DNA from: Erwinia sp. S63
GTDB lineage: Bacteria > Pseudomonadota > Gammaproteobacteria > Enterobacterales > Enterobacteriaceae
Assembly (NCBI RefSeq): GCF_016625195.1
Contig: NZ_JACVUP010000011.1
Span: forward strand, 167,884-231,883
Direction: 5' to 3'
Length of the DNA stretch: 64,000 bases
Notes under the pieces: generated by a model
The model's database searches: none
What the model was told of the DNA's origin: nothing
Seen by the model: the letters and a program-made list of their open reading frames with translations, nothing else
Part shown: positions 36,414 through 45,141 of the stretch, in pieces
How the letters are laid out: each line of letters starts with the position of its first letter
Position numbering within the stretch: the first letter of the stretch is position 1
Program-made: the position numbers and the translations under genes

Positions 36414-37379
36414 TTACAGCCAGATTCGGCCTTGAGCGTAGGAAAGGAAGGGTGAGCTATCGGCGGCCAGCCAGATGGGGCCATCGAGATCCACGTGTTC
36501 TGCAGCAATCGCCACCGGCAGCGCAGCTTCCATTGCGAGTGAGGAGCCCAGCATGCAGCCGACCATCAGACGCATATCCAGCTTTTGCGCTTCATCGACC
36601 ATCGCTAAGGCTTCGGTCAGGCCACCGCACTTATCCAGCTTGATGTTGATCATCTCGTAGCGATTACGCAGCTCGGCGATGTCTTCACGCGTATGGCAAC
36701 TCTCATCGGCGCAAACCGGGATCGGGTGGTTAAACCGTTGCAGATCCTGGTCTTGTCCGGCAGGCAGCGGCTGTTCGACCATGGCGATGTTGTAGGCCTG
36801 CAGCGCAGTGAGCAGACTTTGCAGATCGACGCCCGACCAGGCTTCGTTGGCGTCAATGATCAAGGTGGCACGTGGCGCAGCCTTTCTGATGGCCGCCACC
36901 TTCTCTAAAATTTCGTCACGATTCAGTTTGATTTTCAGCAGGATGGCGCCACGCGATACCGCGTCAGCGGCGGCAGCTGCCATGTTTTCGATGGAGTCGA
37001 GGCTTAACGTTTCGGCGGTGATCACCGATGGCGGTGCAGTGCGTTCGCACTGCTGCCACAGCGTCTGCTTCGCCAGCGCGGCATCAAGACGCCACAGCGC
37101 ACAGTCCAGCGCATTACGCGCTGAACCGGCAGATAAACGGCTTTGCAGATCGATCCGGCTTAAGCCCGCTTCGACATCCTTACGCATCGCTTCCAGCTGC
37201 GCCTCGACGCTGTCTGGTGTTTCATCGTAACGCGGCGTCGGCGTGCACTCGCCACGACCAATAAAGCCGTTCTGCTCCAGCGTGACGCGAATGACGGTAA
37301 CCGCAGTGCGCGTACCACGCGAGATAGCGAAAGGACGCGCCAGCGGCAGCTCCAGCACTTCAATCTGCATGCGCCGCAT
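36414..37379 (-). CDS. Enolase-superfamily epimerase (dipeptide epimerase YcjG / N-acetyl-D-glutamate racemase DgcA type)
   Basis: A 321-residue enzyme, the same length as E. coli L-Ala-D/L-Glu epimerase YcjG. Catalytic lysines are Lys151 in LLKIKL and Lys247 in NIKLDK; metal ligands are Asp176, Glu202 and Asp225. The DLDGP motif at 297-301, which binds the substrate amino group in dipeptide epimerases, is present. Next to a DUF1611 gene, the same pair as dgcN-dgcA of the described D-glutamate pathway (N-acetyl-D-Glu to N-acetyl-L-Glu). Sequence alone does not decide between dipeptide and N-acetyl substrates. Start preceded by AGGAG, one base after the upstream stop codon. Confidence 0.87.
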   Translation of the reverse strand: MRRMQIEVLELPLARPFAISRGTRTAVTVIRVTLEQNGFIGRGECTPTPRYDETPDSVEAQLEAMRKDVEAGLSRIDLQSRLSAGSARNALDCALWRLDAALAKQTLWQQCERTAPPSVITAETLSLDSIENMAAAAADAVSRGAILLKIKLNRDEILEKVAAIRKAAPRATLIIDANEAWSGVDLQSLLTALQAYNIAMVEQPLPAGQDQDLQRFNHPIPVCADESCHTREDIAELRNRYEMINIKLDKCGGLTEALAMVDEAQKLDMRLMVGCMLGSSLAMEAALPVAIAAEHVDLDGPIWLAADSSPFLSYAQGRIWL

Positions 37380-37380
37380 C

Positions 37381-38388
37381 TTAGCCACGCTCCTGCAGCA
37401 GGGCCGCGATATCCGCGATACCAAAACGCACCGGATCGGTGGCAGGCACGCCGAATTCAGCGCTGACTTCCGCACAATAGGCGCGAGCTTCTTCTTCGCT
37501 ATAGTTGGAGGTGTTGATGGCAAAACCGGCCAGTTTCACGTTATCGCTGGTGACATCGGCCGCGCGCAGGTTGGCCTCTACGCAATCTTTCAGACTCACC
37601 ATCGGCTGATGCGGTAAGTGACGCATATGAGGACGGCCCATTTCGTGGCACATCACCAGCCAGTGCGGCTGCGCACCGTGAATCAGGCCCATGCTGACGC
37701 CCGCATAAGAAGGATGGAACAGCGAGCCCTGACCTTCAACGATATCCCAGTGGTCGGCATCATTGGCGGGTGACAGGGCTTCTACTGCACCTGCGATGAA
37801 ATCGGCAATCACCGCATCAATCGCGATGCCTGCACCGGCAACCAGAATGCCGGTTTGTCCGGTGGCGCGGAAATCCGCCTTCATGCCGCGCTCACGCATC
37901 GCCGCTTCCAGTGCCAGCGAGGTGTACATCTTGCCGACTGAGCAGTCCGTACCGACAGTAAGTACACGCTTACCTGTACGCTTTTTACCGCTGCCAACAT
38001 TCAATTTTGGACGCATATGGCGCAGGTCAAACAGCTCAACGCCAAACTCCTGGGCTAACGCCACCAGCTCTGGCTCATCCACCAGGCGATGGTGCAAGCC
38101 GCTCGCCACGTTCATGCCCGCTTTGATCGCGCCTTTAACGGTATCGAGCCAGTGCTCCGGCAGATAACCACCGGCATTAGCGGTGCCGAGCACCAGGGTT
38201 TTCGCGCCACGCTCTTTCGCCGTGGCGATATCGAGCACGTCCAGACCTAAGCTAACGGTGCAGCCAGGCAGTTTAATTTCACCAACGCACTGCTCTGGGC
38301 GCCAGACGTGAATGCCGCGCGCCGTTTTAGCAGCCAGCGGATCGGTGACATCACCAAGGAAAAGTAAGTAGGGTTGTGGAATCAGCAT
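37381..38388 (-). CDS. DUF1611 family protein, probable D-glutamate N-acetyltransferase (DgcN type)
   Basis: A 335-residue DUF1611 protein: an N-terminal Rossmann-like part and a C-terminal P-loop domain with GTDCSVGK at 146-153. Other marks are the VLGTANAGGYLP and VASGLHHRL segments and VEGQGSLFHPSYAGVSMGLIHG. In marine bacteria the family member DgcN acetylates D-glutamate, and DgcA then racemises the product; the same gene pair is present here. The first gene of the importer operon; a roughly 250-base leader region precedes it. The functional label relies on that published pair and on context, so it is tentative. Confidence 0.75.
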   Translation of the reverse strand: MLIPQPYLLFLGDVTDPLAAKTARGIHVWRPEQCVGEIKLPGCTVSLGLDVLDIATAKERGAKTLVLGTANAGGYLPEHWLDTVKGAIKAGMNVASGLHHRLVDEPELVALAQEFGVELFDLRHMRPKLNVGSGKKRTGKRVLTVGTDCSVGKMYTSLALEAAMRERGMKADFRATGQTGILVAGAGIAIDAVIADFIAGAVEALSPANDADHWDIVEGQGSLFHPSYAGVSMGLIHGAQPHWLVMCHEMGRPHMRHLPHQPMVSLKDCVEANLRAADVTSDNVKLAGFAINTSNYSEEEARAYCAEVSAEFGVPATDPVRFGIADIAALLQERG

Positions 38389-38635
38389 GATGTTTCTCGT
38401 TTCAGACGGGTTAGAGGGTCTGAATCGACTATTCCATGCGGGTTAAGAGGTGACGAATGCTTGTTTGGTAGCGGGGTATAACATCAGGCTATAGCCAGAT
38501 CGAAAACTGATGGTTAGTGGCACTAAGCCATTGATAGGAGGTAGATTCGAGGAATAAATAGATGGGAGAGATAAGAAAATCATTGATAACCACAGGTCGT
38601 TCCCTGACCGCGATTATCGAGGGTATTCGTCGTAC

Positions 38636-38713
38636 TTAGTTCAGCGCACCGGGCGGTACATGCTTGAAGGTCTCAACATAGGTACGGAACACGTAACGGA
38701 AGAAGCGTTTCAT
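38636..38713 (-). CDS. AzuC-like small protein (25 residues)
   Basis: A 25-codon gene whose product begins MKRFFRYVF and ends TFKHVPPGALN. The end matches the E. coli small protein AzuC (TFKDVPPGNMFR, recalled), and both have a basic, amphipathic N-terminal half. E. coli AzuC is a membrane-associated 28-residue protein that interacts with GlpD, and its mRNA also acts as the sRNA AzuR. A good sigma-70 promoter stands upstream and AGG lies six bases before the ATG. Located downstream of mntP, unlike in E. coli. Confidence 0.72.
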   Translation of the reverse strand: MKRFFRYVFRTYVETFKHVPPGALN

Positions 38714-38753
38714 TGGCTACCTGGCTCAAAATTTGTTGAAGAATTACGCGAAA

Positions 38754-38805
38754 AGTATAACTAACGCGCGTTTTTCACGCAAATAAATTTGAGCCAGATC
38801 ACAAA
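38754..38805 (-). promoter_or_regulatory. Promoter of the AzuC-like gene with CRP-like half sites
   Basis: Minus strand: -35 TTGCGT (38777-38782), 17-base spacer, -10 TATACT (38754-38759). Upstream, TGTGATCTGGCTCAAA (38788-38803) resembles a CRP site with one good half. CRP control of azuC is reported in E. coli, which makes the site credible; its spacing is slightly off the class II ideal. Confidence 0.6.
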
Positions 38806-38831
38806 AAAGAGGGTTAGTGCTGATGTCTGAG

Positions 38832-39404
38832 TTAGCCGAAGAGGTTGAGATGTTGATTCAGAATGGTACAGCCGATGCTGATCAGTACCAGTCCGCCCAG
38901 TACTTCAGCCCATTTACCCATCACCGGACCGATAAAGCGCCCCACCATCACGCCGGTGGTGGCCATAATCGTGGTGGCCGCACCGATGGTCAGCGCGGTA
39001 AGCACGATATTCACCTGCAGGAATGCCAGTCCTACGCCCACGGCCAGGGCATCAAGACTGGTTGCCACGGCAGTCAACGCTAAGACCATAAAGCCATGAC
39101 GTTGTGGTGCTTCGCACGGTTCTTCAGCCGTCTGACGGAAACCTTCCATCATCATGCGGCCGCCCAGCACGGTTAACAGGCCAAAGGCCACCCAGTGATC
39201 CCATGCCATGATATAGCGGCTGGCAGCCAGGCCAATCGCCCAGCCAATCAGCGGCGTCAGCATTTCAATGACACCAAAGATAAGACCGGTGCGCAGCGCT
39301 TCTTTGAAATTCGGGCGATGCAAGGATGCGCCTTTGCCCAGTGCTGCGGCGAAGGCGTCCATCGACATACCAAAGGCCAGAATCAGAGTTGCGATAAATG
39401 TCAT
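38832..39404 (-). CDS. mntP: Manganese exporter MntP
   Basis: A 190-residue six-helix membrane protein that expels Mn2+. It has the two internal repeats with acidic metal sites: [17 protein letters not shown] near the start and [16 protein letters not shown] at about 110-125. Length is 188 in E. coli. A perfect MntR-box core lies about 140 bases upstream, in keeping with activation by Mn2+-MntR. The manganese riboswitch found before E. coli mntP was looked for and not seen. A hairpin GCGGAAAA/TTTTCCGC lies in the leader. Confidence 0.95.
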   Translation of the reverse strand: MTFIATLILAFGMSMDAFAAALGKGASLHRPNFKEALRTGLIFGVIEMLTPLIGWAIGLAASRYIMAWDHWVAFGLLTVLGGRMMMEGFRQTAEEPCEAPQRHGFMVLALTAVATSLDALAVGVGLAFLQVNIVLTALTIGAATTIMATTGVMVGRFIGPVMGKWAEVLGGLVLISIGCTILNQHLNLFG

Positions 39405-39536
39405 GGGTTTTCAATCAATGCCGCGGAAAAAGCGTTCAAACCAGCGATTTTCCGCATCTATTGTTCAGTAATGAAAAAGTGCGCGCAGTCTAGCACGCAA
39501 AATCATCAAAAAAAAGACAGTAAAATCATGGATTTA

Positions 39537-39557
39537 AGTATAGCAAAGGCTATAACT
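39537..39557. promoter_or_regulatory. MntR box upstream of mntP
   Basis: AAGTATAGCAAAGGCTATAA contains ATAGCAAAGGCTAT (39540-39553), identical to the core of the E. coli MntR operator as I recall it (AAACATAGCAAAGGCTATGTTT). It lies between mntP (minus) and the small membrane protein gene (plus). Confidence 0.78.
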
Positions 39558-39687
39558 CTTAACTTACGCTATTTATTGCGCTAAGTGGATGGAATAGAAG
39601 AATTTTCTTAGGGTTATCCGGCACAGGGATTGCACCACGCCGCCGTTTTGTGCGCTAATGCCCGCGCTAATTGATAGGAATATTGCG

Positions 39688-39930
39688 ATGAAAAACCCGT
39701 TTGAAACGCTGATCATCCCTGGCGGAATCCTGCTGCTGGGCTTTCTCTCCGCGCTATTGCTGCCTGCGCCGCAGTTCGGCCTGGATTTGTCCAGACGGAT
39801 TCAGGAGATGCTGCATTTGCAGGACCTCAATCAGCTTTACACCATCGTGTTTTGCCTGTGGTTCCTGCTGCTGGGCGCCATTGAGTTTTTTGTCATCCGT
39901 TTTGCATGGCGTCTGCTCGCTAAGAAGTGA
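39688..39930 (+). CDS. Small inner-membrane protein, function unknown
   Basis: An 80-residue protein with two clear membrane helices: residues about 8-27 (LIIPGGILLLGFLSALLLP) and about 50-72 (TIVFCLWFLLLGAIEFFVI), joined by an amphipathic loop and ending in a basic tail. RBS TAGGAA precedes ATG. I do not recognise a family. It is divergent from mntP with the MntR box between, so Mn-linked control is possible but unproven. Confidence 0.7.
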   Translation: MKNPFETLIIPGGILLLGFLSALLLPAPQFGLDLSRRIQEMLHLQDLNQLYTIVFCLWFLLLGAIEFFVIRFAWRLLAKK

Positions 39931-40462
39931 TCCCCCACCGCCGCGTAATGCATTTTTCCTCTGACCTCTGTCTGTCGCGGCGGAGAAATTAATACCCACA
40001 AAAATGTAACATTAGTTTTACACGATCTGGCGAAATATCACGCAACATAAAAACCGCATAAATAATCAATTCATCACAAATTCAATTTTATCATGCATTT
40101 AAGATGTGATGCCGCTCACTCTCTGAACATTATCCTGCTCATTCCTCTCACAATATCGCAACAACTGCATTACCATAACCCTCTGATTAAGAGATAAAAA
40201 TCCCTTATGACAGCGGGGTCGAACTGATTAATTCTTATGCTGAATCATTTCGGCCTTTAAAAAATAAACAAACGTTTAATTCCGATACGAGAATGTTATA
40301 TTCAAATGCATATGCATAACGTGCAGTTAATCGTTATCGTCCCCTGACTTAAACCTGAGTCTTAACCTTTGAGAAATAGCGCGACGCGCTCGAAAGAAGC
40401 GTGGCTGTTTCGCCTGCGAACCTGTTGAACTTCAGGTCAACAGAGAGAGGAGATGTCGCCTC
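39931..40462. other. Long AT-rich leader/promoter region of mqo
   Basis: About 530 bases with no supported gene. It holds a strong CRP-like site (40105-40120), AT-rich stretches, and near the gene a sequence GACGCGCTCGAAAGAAGCGTG that may fold. The mqo ribosome site is AGAGAGGAG at about 40443-40451. Confidence 0.5.
40105..40120. promoter_or_regulatory. CRP-binding site candidate upstream of mqo
   Basis: TGTGATGCCGCTCACT has TGTGA-N6-TCACT, near the CRP consensus TGTGA-N6-TCACA. It is about 340 bases upstream of the mqo start, far for direct activation unless the transcript has a long leader. Confidence 0.5.
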
Positions 40463-42073
40463 ATGAGCACTACTGCGGTAAACCTGGCGCTCGCCGCCGC
40501 TGGTATGGATAGCGCAAACCTTCAGGAACGAAAGGATGTCGACGTACTGCTGATCGGCGCAGGCGTGATGAGTGCCACCCTTGGCGCATGGCTGCAGGAT
40601 CTGGAGCCGGACTGGTCTATTGAGATGGTGGAGCGCCTCGACGATGTCGCGGTGGAATCCTCCAATGGCTGGAATAATGCCGGGACCGGTCACGCTGCGT
40701 TGGCCGAGCTGAACTATACGCCGCAGAAGGCGGATGGCAGCATCGACATTGCGAAAGCGGTGGCGATCAACGAATCGTTCCAGATCTCTCGCCAGTTTTG
40801 GGCGTACCACGTTCAGAAAGGCAACCTGCGCAATCCTAAAAGCTTTATCCACAGCACGCCGCACATGAGCTTCGTCTGGGGCGACGATAACGTTGAGTTC
40901 CTGCGCAAACGTTTCCAGGCGCTGCAAAAAAGCACCCTGTTCCGTGGCATGAACTATTCAGAAGATCGCGACCAGATCACCCAGTGGATTCCGCTGGTGA
41001 TGAACGGCCGTGACAGCAAACAGAAAGTGGCCGCCACCTGGACCGAAATGGGTACCGACGTTAACTTCGGTGAAGTGACGCGCCAGCTGATTGCCTCTTT
41101 AGAGAAGAAAACCAATTTCCGCCTGCGTCTGCGTCAGGAAGTGCGTGATATCAAGCGCCTGAGCGATGGCCGCTGGCAGGTGACGCTGCACAATCTGGCC
41201 AGCGGTGAAAATCGCCTGCTGACAACGCGCCAGCTGTTTATCGGTGCGGGCGGTGCGGCATTGCCACTGCTGCAAAAATCCGGCATTCCGGAAGTGAAAG
41301 GCTATGCCGGTTTCCCGGTAGGCGGTTCCTTCCTCGTGACCGAGAATCCAGAAGTGGTGCAGCAGCACATGGCGAAGGTGTACGGTAAAGCCAGCGTTGG
41401 CGCACCGCCGATGTCAGTACCGCACGTGGATACGCGTGTGCTGGATGGTAAGCAGGTACTGCTGTTTGGGCCTTTCGCCACCTTCTCAACTAAATTCCTG
41501 AAACAGGGTTCGCTGCTGGATATGTTCGGCGCGATGAATGGCAGCAACCTGTTGCCGATGATGCAGGTCGGCCTGAAGAGCTTCGACCTGGTGAAATATC
41601 TGGTCGATCAGGTGCTGCAAAGCGATGACGATCGAATGGAAGCGCTGCGTGCTTATGTGCCGCAGGCGAAACAGGAAGACTGGCGTTTAGTCACTGCTGG
41701 CCAGCGCGTGCAGATCATCAAGAACGATGAGAAAGAGGGCGGCGTGCTGCGCTTAGGCACGGAAGTCGTGACCTCTGAAGATGGTTCGATTTCTGCTCTG
41801 CTCGGCGCATCACCGGGTGCGTCTACTGCGGCGCCGATTATGCTGGAGCTGATGGCGAAAGCCTTCCCAGAGCAGATGCGTTCACCTGAGTGGCAGACCA
41901 AAATCCGCGCGGTGATCCCAACCTGGGGCCGTAAGATGAACGGTGATGTAGCGCTGACCGAGAAGATTCTGGCGGAAACCAGCCGCGTACTGCAACTCGA
42001 TTACGCACCGATCGTTACGCCTGACGCGGCGAACGACGAAGCCCGCGAGACGGCGCACGTGGTGGGGAAGTAA
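40463..42073 (+). CDS. mqo: Malate:quinone oxidoreductase
   Basis: A 536-residue FAD-dependent, membrane-associated enzyme that oxidises malate to oxaloacetate and passes electrons to quinone. The FAD-binding motif [17 protein letters not shown] is at about 30-46, and [38 protein letters not shown] and the C-terminal [16 protein letters not shown] are typical of Mqo. Length close to E. coli (548). Preceded by GAGAGGAG and followed by a strong terminator, so monocistronic. Confidence 0.96.
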   Translation: MSTTAVNLALAAAGMDSANLQERKDVDVLLIGAGVMSATLGAWLQDLEPDWSIEMVERLDDVAVESSNGWNNAGTGHAALAELNYTPQKADGSIDIAKAVAINESFQISRQFWAYHVQKGNLRNPKSFIHSTPHMSFVWGDDNVEFLRKRFQALQKSTLFRGMNYSEDRDQITQWIPLVMNGRDSKQKVAATWTEMGTDVNFGEVTRQLIASLEKKTNFRLRLRQEVRDIKRLSDGRWQVTLHNLASGENRLLTTRQLFIGAGGAALPLLQKSGIPEVKGYAGFPVGGSFLVTENPEVVQQHMAKVYGKASVGAPPMSVPHVDTRVLDGKQVLLFGPFATFSTKFLKQGSLLDMFGAMNGSNLLPMMQVGLKSFDLVKYLVDQVLQSDDDRMEALRAYVPQAKQEDWRLVTAGQRVQIIKNDEKEGGVLRLGTEVVTSEDGSISALLGASPGASTAAPIMLELMAKAFPEQMRSPEWQTKIRAVIPTWGRKMNGDVALTEKILAETSRVLQLDYAPIVTPDAANDEARETAHVVGK

Positions 42074-42104
42074 CCAGGCAATCCTGATTGCCGTGAATAA
42101 TGAT

Positions 42105-42129
42105 AAGGCCGCGCAAGCGGCCTTTTTTA
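42105..42129 (+). terminator. Intrinsic terminator of mqo
   Basis: AAGGCCGC-GCAA-GCGGCCTT followed by T: a perfect eight-base stem with a four-base loop and a T-run, 32 bases after the mqo stop. Confidence 0.93.
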
Positions 42130-42146
42130 TGGGTGCATGCGAGAAA

Positions 42147-42192
42147 TGTCCCAAATTGGGATATAAATTTGCTATAGTCCCAAGGCGGGACT
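42147..42192 (+). promoter_or_regulatory. higBA promoter with two inverted-repeat operators
   Basis: TCCCAA-A-TTGGGA (42149-42161) and GTCCC-AAGGC-GGGAC (42177-42191) share the half-site TCCCAA. They flank an extended -10 TGCTATAGT. This is the usual layout for autorepression by a HigA antitoxin. Confidence 0.65.
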
Positions 42193-42195
42193 AAG

Positions 42196-42510
42196 ATGCG
42201 CGACATGAGAATCATATCGGTACGGACACTCAGGGAGTTCATGACGGCGAACCCCGACTCAGCTCAGCCGTTGAGAGCCTGGATTGATGAAGCGCAAAAG
42301 ACCCATTGGTTAAATCCAGCAGACATCAAGGATCAATACCGAAGCGCCAGCATTTTGAAAGGCAGTCGCGTGGTGTTTAACATTAAGGGAAATGATTATC
42401 GACTGGTTGCGGCCATCGCTTACCCGCAGAAGCTGATTTTTTAAAAATTTATCGGCACACACCGGGAATACGATGCCATTGACGCAAACACAGTGGAGCA
42501 ACGTAAATGA
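42196..42510 (+). pseudogene. higB: HigB-type mRNA interferase toxin, interrupted by an in-frame stop
   Basis: The first 82 codons encode the HigB_toxin family N terminus (MRIISVRTLREF, then ILKGSRVVFNIKGNDYRLVAAIAY). Codon 83 is TAA (42442-42444). The same frame then continues with KFIGTHREYDAID, the conserved end of HigB proteins, and its natural TGA at 42508-42510 overlaps the antitoxin ATG as in intact higBA operons. So a single nonsense change has removed the last 21 residues, which include the conserved His and Tyr. A truncated product is probably inactive; read-through cannot be excluded. Confidence 0.87.
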
Positions 42511-42872
42511 CACTGACCATTAAACCCATTCACAACGAACTCGATTACGAAGCGGCCCTGGAGGCTATCTCTCCGCTCTTTGATGATGTGCCTGAGCTGG
42601 GCACGCCAGAAAGCGATTATATGATTGTGATGAGCATGCTGATCGAAGCGTGGGAGAAAGAGCACTACCCTATTGAAGCTGCCGATCCGATTGAGGCGAT
42701 TAAATTTCGTATGGAACAACAGGGATTGACTGCCAAAGATCTGGAGCCTGCCATAGGCCGACGTAATCGCGTCTATGAAGTGTTAAACGGCAAACGCTCT
42801 TTGTCTCTGGAGATGATTCGCAATCTGCATAAGCAGTTTGGCATTCCTTTAGAGAGCCTGGTGGGTCTCTAA
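42507..42872 (+). CDS. higA: HigA-type antitoxin
   Basis: A 121-residue antitoxin with an acidic N-terminal region (1-55) and a Cro/C1-type helix-turn-helix at about 62-118 (IKFRMEQQGLTAKDLEPAIG, then YEVLNGKRSLSLEMIRNLHKQF). Its ATG overlaps the natural stop of the toxin frame. It would bind and neutralise HigB and repress the operon. The gene looks intact although its toxin is broken. Confidence 0.88.
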   Translation: MTLTIKPIHNELDYEAALEAISPLFDDVPELGTPESDYMIVMSMLIEAWEKEHYPIEAADPIEAIKFRMEQQGLTAKDLEPAIGRRNRVYEVLNGKRSLSLEMIRNLHKQFGIPLESLVGL

Positions 42873-42926
42873 AATTGCAGGGGCGCCAATGATAGCGCCC
42901 CACTTGCTTCTATTGCATGTCCGGTT

Positions 42927-43514
42927 TTAGCTCAGCAGCACCGCGTCGTACAGCATCCAGGCCGTGGTGGCCACCAGCGACAGCGCCATCAGGCTATTAA
43001 ACGCCTGACGCTTCCACGCCACCTGCAGATGACTGCGCAGACGATCGCCCATTGCGGCCCAGATCAGGATGCAAGGTAAGTTCAATGCGGCAAATCCCAG
43101 CAATACTGTGATGACGCCGTTGCTGTTGGCGTACATCAGCGCCACGTTAGTCACCATCAGCCAGGCTTTGGGATTCACCGCCTGAAAACAAATGCCGCCC
43201 ACCAGCGTCATTGGGCGCGGACGTTCACGCGCTTCTGGCGCTGCGGCACGAAAGATTTTCCATGACAGCCACAGCAAGTAACTGCATCCCACCACCGTGA
43301 GTGGTAAACGAATGGATGCCATCCAGTGCAGCAATACATCCAACGCCATGCTTGCCAACAGCATCTGTATCGCACAGCCCACCAGAATGCCAAATAGCAT
43401 CGGTAAGGTGCGCTTGAAACCAAAATTGACGCCCGATGTGGCGAGCAGCAGGTTGTTCGGGCCTGGGGTGATCGACATCACCGTGACGTAGCTGAAGAAT
43501 GAAGGGTCGAGCAT
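42927..43514 (-). CDS. LysE/RhtB family amino acid exporter
   Basis: A 195-residue membrane protein with six helices. The signature ITPGPNNLLLATSGVNFG near residues 15-32 and the central FQAVNPKAWLMV are typical of the LysE/Rht family, which exports amino acids and derivatives. It is divergent from a MocR-type regulator gene 136 bases away, a common pairing in which the regulator controls the exporter. Substrate unknown. Confidence 0.88.
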   Translation of the reverse strand: MLDPSFFSYVTVMSITPGPNNLLLATSGVNFGFKRTLPMLFGILVGCAIQMLLASMALDVLLHWMASIRLPLTVVGCSYLLWLSWKIFRAAAPEARERPRPMTLVGGICFQAVNPKAWLMVTNVALMYANSNGVITVLLGFAALNLPCILIWAAMGDRLRSHLQVAWKRQAFNSLMALSLVATTAWMLYDAVLLS

Positions 43515-43650
43515 GATGCGCTTCCTGATGGTTCAAAGTTAACATCATGCTAATGCGTACACGCCAATGGAAACAGAGACACAAAACCACTATTGTAATG
43601 GATACAGTTAACGTTAATTTCGATTGTACCCATCGCGCGCGGAGGCTTTT

Positions 43651-45141
43651 GTGTCCCTTCCACTCTCATCCGGTCAAACGCTGTATCAGCAGCTGGCAGA
43701 TAGCTTTGCCGAGTCGATTCATCAGGGCACGCTGAAGCCGGGAAAACGGCTGCCTGCCATCCGCCGCGTGGCACAATCGCATCAGGTTAGCGTCAATACC
43801 GTACTCAATGCCTGGCAAATCCTTGAAGATCGCGGCCTAATCGAAGCTCGTCCGCAATCGGGCTATTACGTGCGTGGTGTGATGCCGGCCGTGACGCGTC
43901 CGGTCAAACCGCTGCCCGCGAAAATCAACGACCCGAGCACGCAGAAGCTGGAACTGATTGAGCAGGTGTTTGCCGCGCAAAATAACGCTGATTACACCAA
44001 TATCTCTCTGGCCTGTCCTCAGGATGGTACCTTTTATCCGGCAGCGCGCTTAGGTCGAATCACCTCAGGCATTTTGCGGCATAACCCCGACATCATCGGG
44101 CGTTATGCGCTTCCGCCGGGTAGTGAGCGCTTACGGGAGGAGATTGCACGTCGCAGTCTGCACACCGGTATCAATCTGACCGCGCAAGAGATCACCCTCA
44201 CCCATGGCTGCATGGAAGCGTTACAGCTGGCGCTGCGGGCGGTGACCAAGCCTGGCGACTGCATTGGGCTGGAATCTCCCACTTACTTCTTCCTGTTCCC
44301 CCTGCTCGCCTCTCTGGGCCTGAAGGCGCTGGAGATTCCCACCGATCCTCAGCAAGGGTTGTCGCTGGATGCGCTGGAGATGTTGTTGCAGGAGAAGCGC
44401 ATTCAGGCGCTGATTGCCATGCCCGGCGCGCAGAATCCGCTCGGCTATGTGATGCCACTGGAGAATAAGAAGCGGCTGGCAAAGTTAGTGAATACTTACC
44501 ACGTCCCGATGCTGGAAGATGGGCTGTACGACGAGCTGCAGTTTGACTGGCCACTCTCACCGCCGGTGAAAGCTTTTGATAGCGATGGCTGGGTGATTTA
44601 CTGCACCAGTTTTACCAAAACCGTGGCGCCGGACTTCCGCGTTGGCTGGACCGCGGCCGGTCGTTTCCATCAGACAATCGCCCGTTTGAAAGCCGTCTCT
44701 TCGATGTCTGAATCGCGGTTGCTATGTGAAACCCTCGCAGAATTTCTCGCCAGCGGCGGCTACGATCATCATCTGCGCTCGCTGCGCCGCCGCTATGCCG
44801 CCAATCTCGATGCGGCGCGCGGCATCATGGCGCGCCATTTTCCGCAGGGGACACGCGCGACGCTGCCAAAAGGAGGCTTTGTGTTTTGGGTGGAGTTGCC
44901 GGGTAAAGTCGACACCGTGGAGATGTTTCATCGGTTATTGCAGGAGCAGATTTGCGTCACACCGGGCGCGCTCTACACGCTGAGCGATCGTTATAAACAC
45001 GCGCTGCGCCTCTCCTGCTGTTACCCGTTTGATGAACGTTATACGTGGGCGCTGAAACGCACCGGCGCGCTTGCCTGCGAAATCACAGGCCTGGCACCGG
45101 GACAGGATCAGGGTTTGCCGTTGCGGCCCCAGGTGGTGTAA
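43651..45141 (+). CDS. MocR family regulator (GntR helix-turn-helix fused to aminotransferase domain)
   Basis: A 496-residue protein: GntR winged helix at about 1-75 (LKPGKRLPAIRRVAQSHQVS, VLNAWQILEDRGLIEARPQSGYYV) and a class I aminotransferase-like domain. PLP residues are in place: Lys323 in SFTKTVAPDFRVGW, Asp290 in LEDGLYDEL and Asn262 in NPLGYV. Start is GTG, with GGAGG six bases upstream. MocR proteins bind PLP as effector or coenzyme and act as activators or repressors. The 3' end overlaps the convergent GST gene by 34 bases. Confidence 0.9.
   Translation: MSLPLSSGQTLYQQLADSFAESIHQGTLKPGKRLPAIRRVAQSHQVSVNTVLNAWQILEDRGLIEARPQSGYYVRGVMPAVTRPVKPLPAKINDPSTQKLELIEQVFAAQNNADYTNISLACPQDGTFYPAARLGRITSGILRHNPDIIGRYALPPGSERLREEIARRSLHTGINLTAQEITLTHGCMEALQLALRAVTKPGDCIGLESPTYFFLFPLLASLGLKALEIPTDPQQGLSLDALEMLLQEKRIQALIAMPGAQNPLGYVMPLENKKRLAKLVNTYHVPMLEDGLYDELQFDWPLSPPVKAFDSDGWVIYCTSFTKTVAPDFRVGWTAAGRFHQTIARLKAVSSMSESRLLCETLAEFLASGGYDHHLRSLRRRYAANLDAARGIMARHFPQGTRATLPKGGFVFWVELPGKVDTVEMFHRLLQEQICVTPGALYTLSDRYKHALRLSCCYPFDERYTWALKRTGALACEITGLAPGQDQGLPLRPQVV

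Noticed and set aside
39405..39660. yybP-ykoY manganese riboswitch before mntP
   Set aside because: The conserved GGGGAGTAGC and CTAC elements were not found on the minus strand.
42442..42444. Programmed read-through of the higB stop
   Set aside because: No recoding signal or known precedent in higB; nonsense mutation is simpler.
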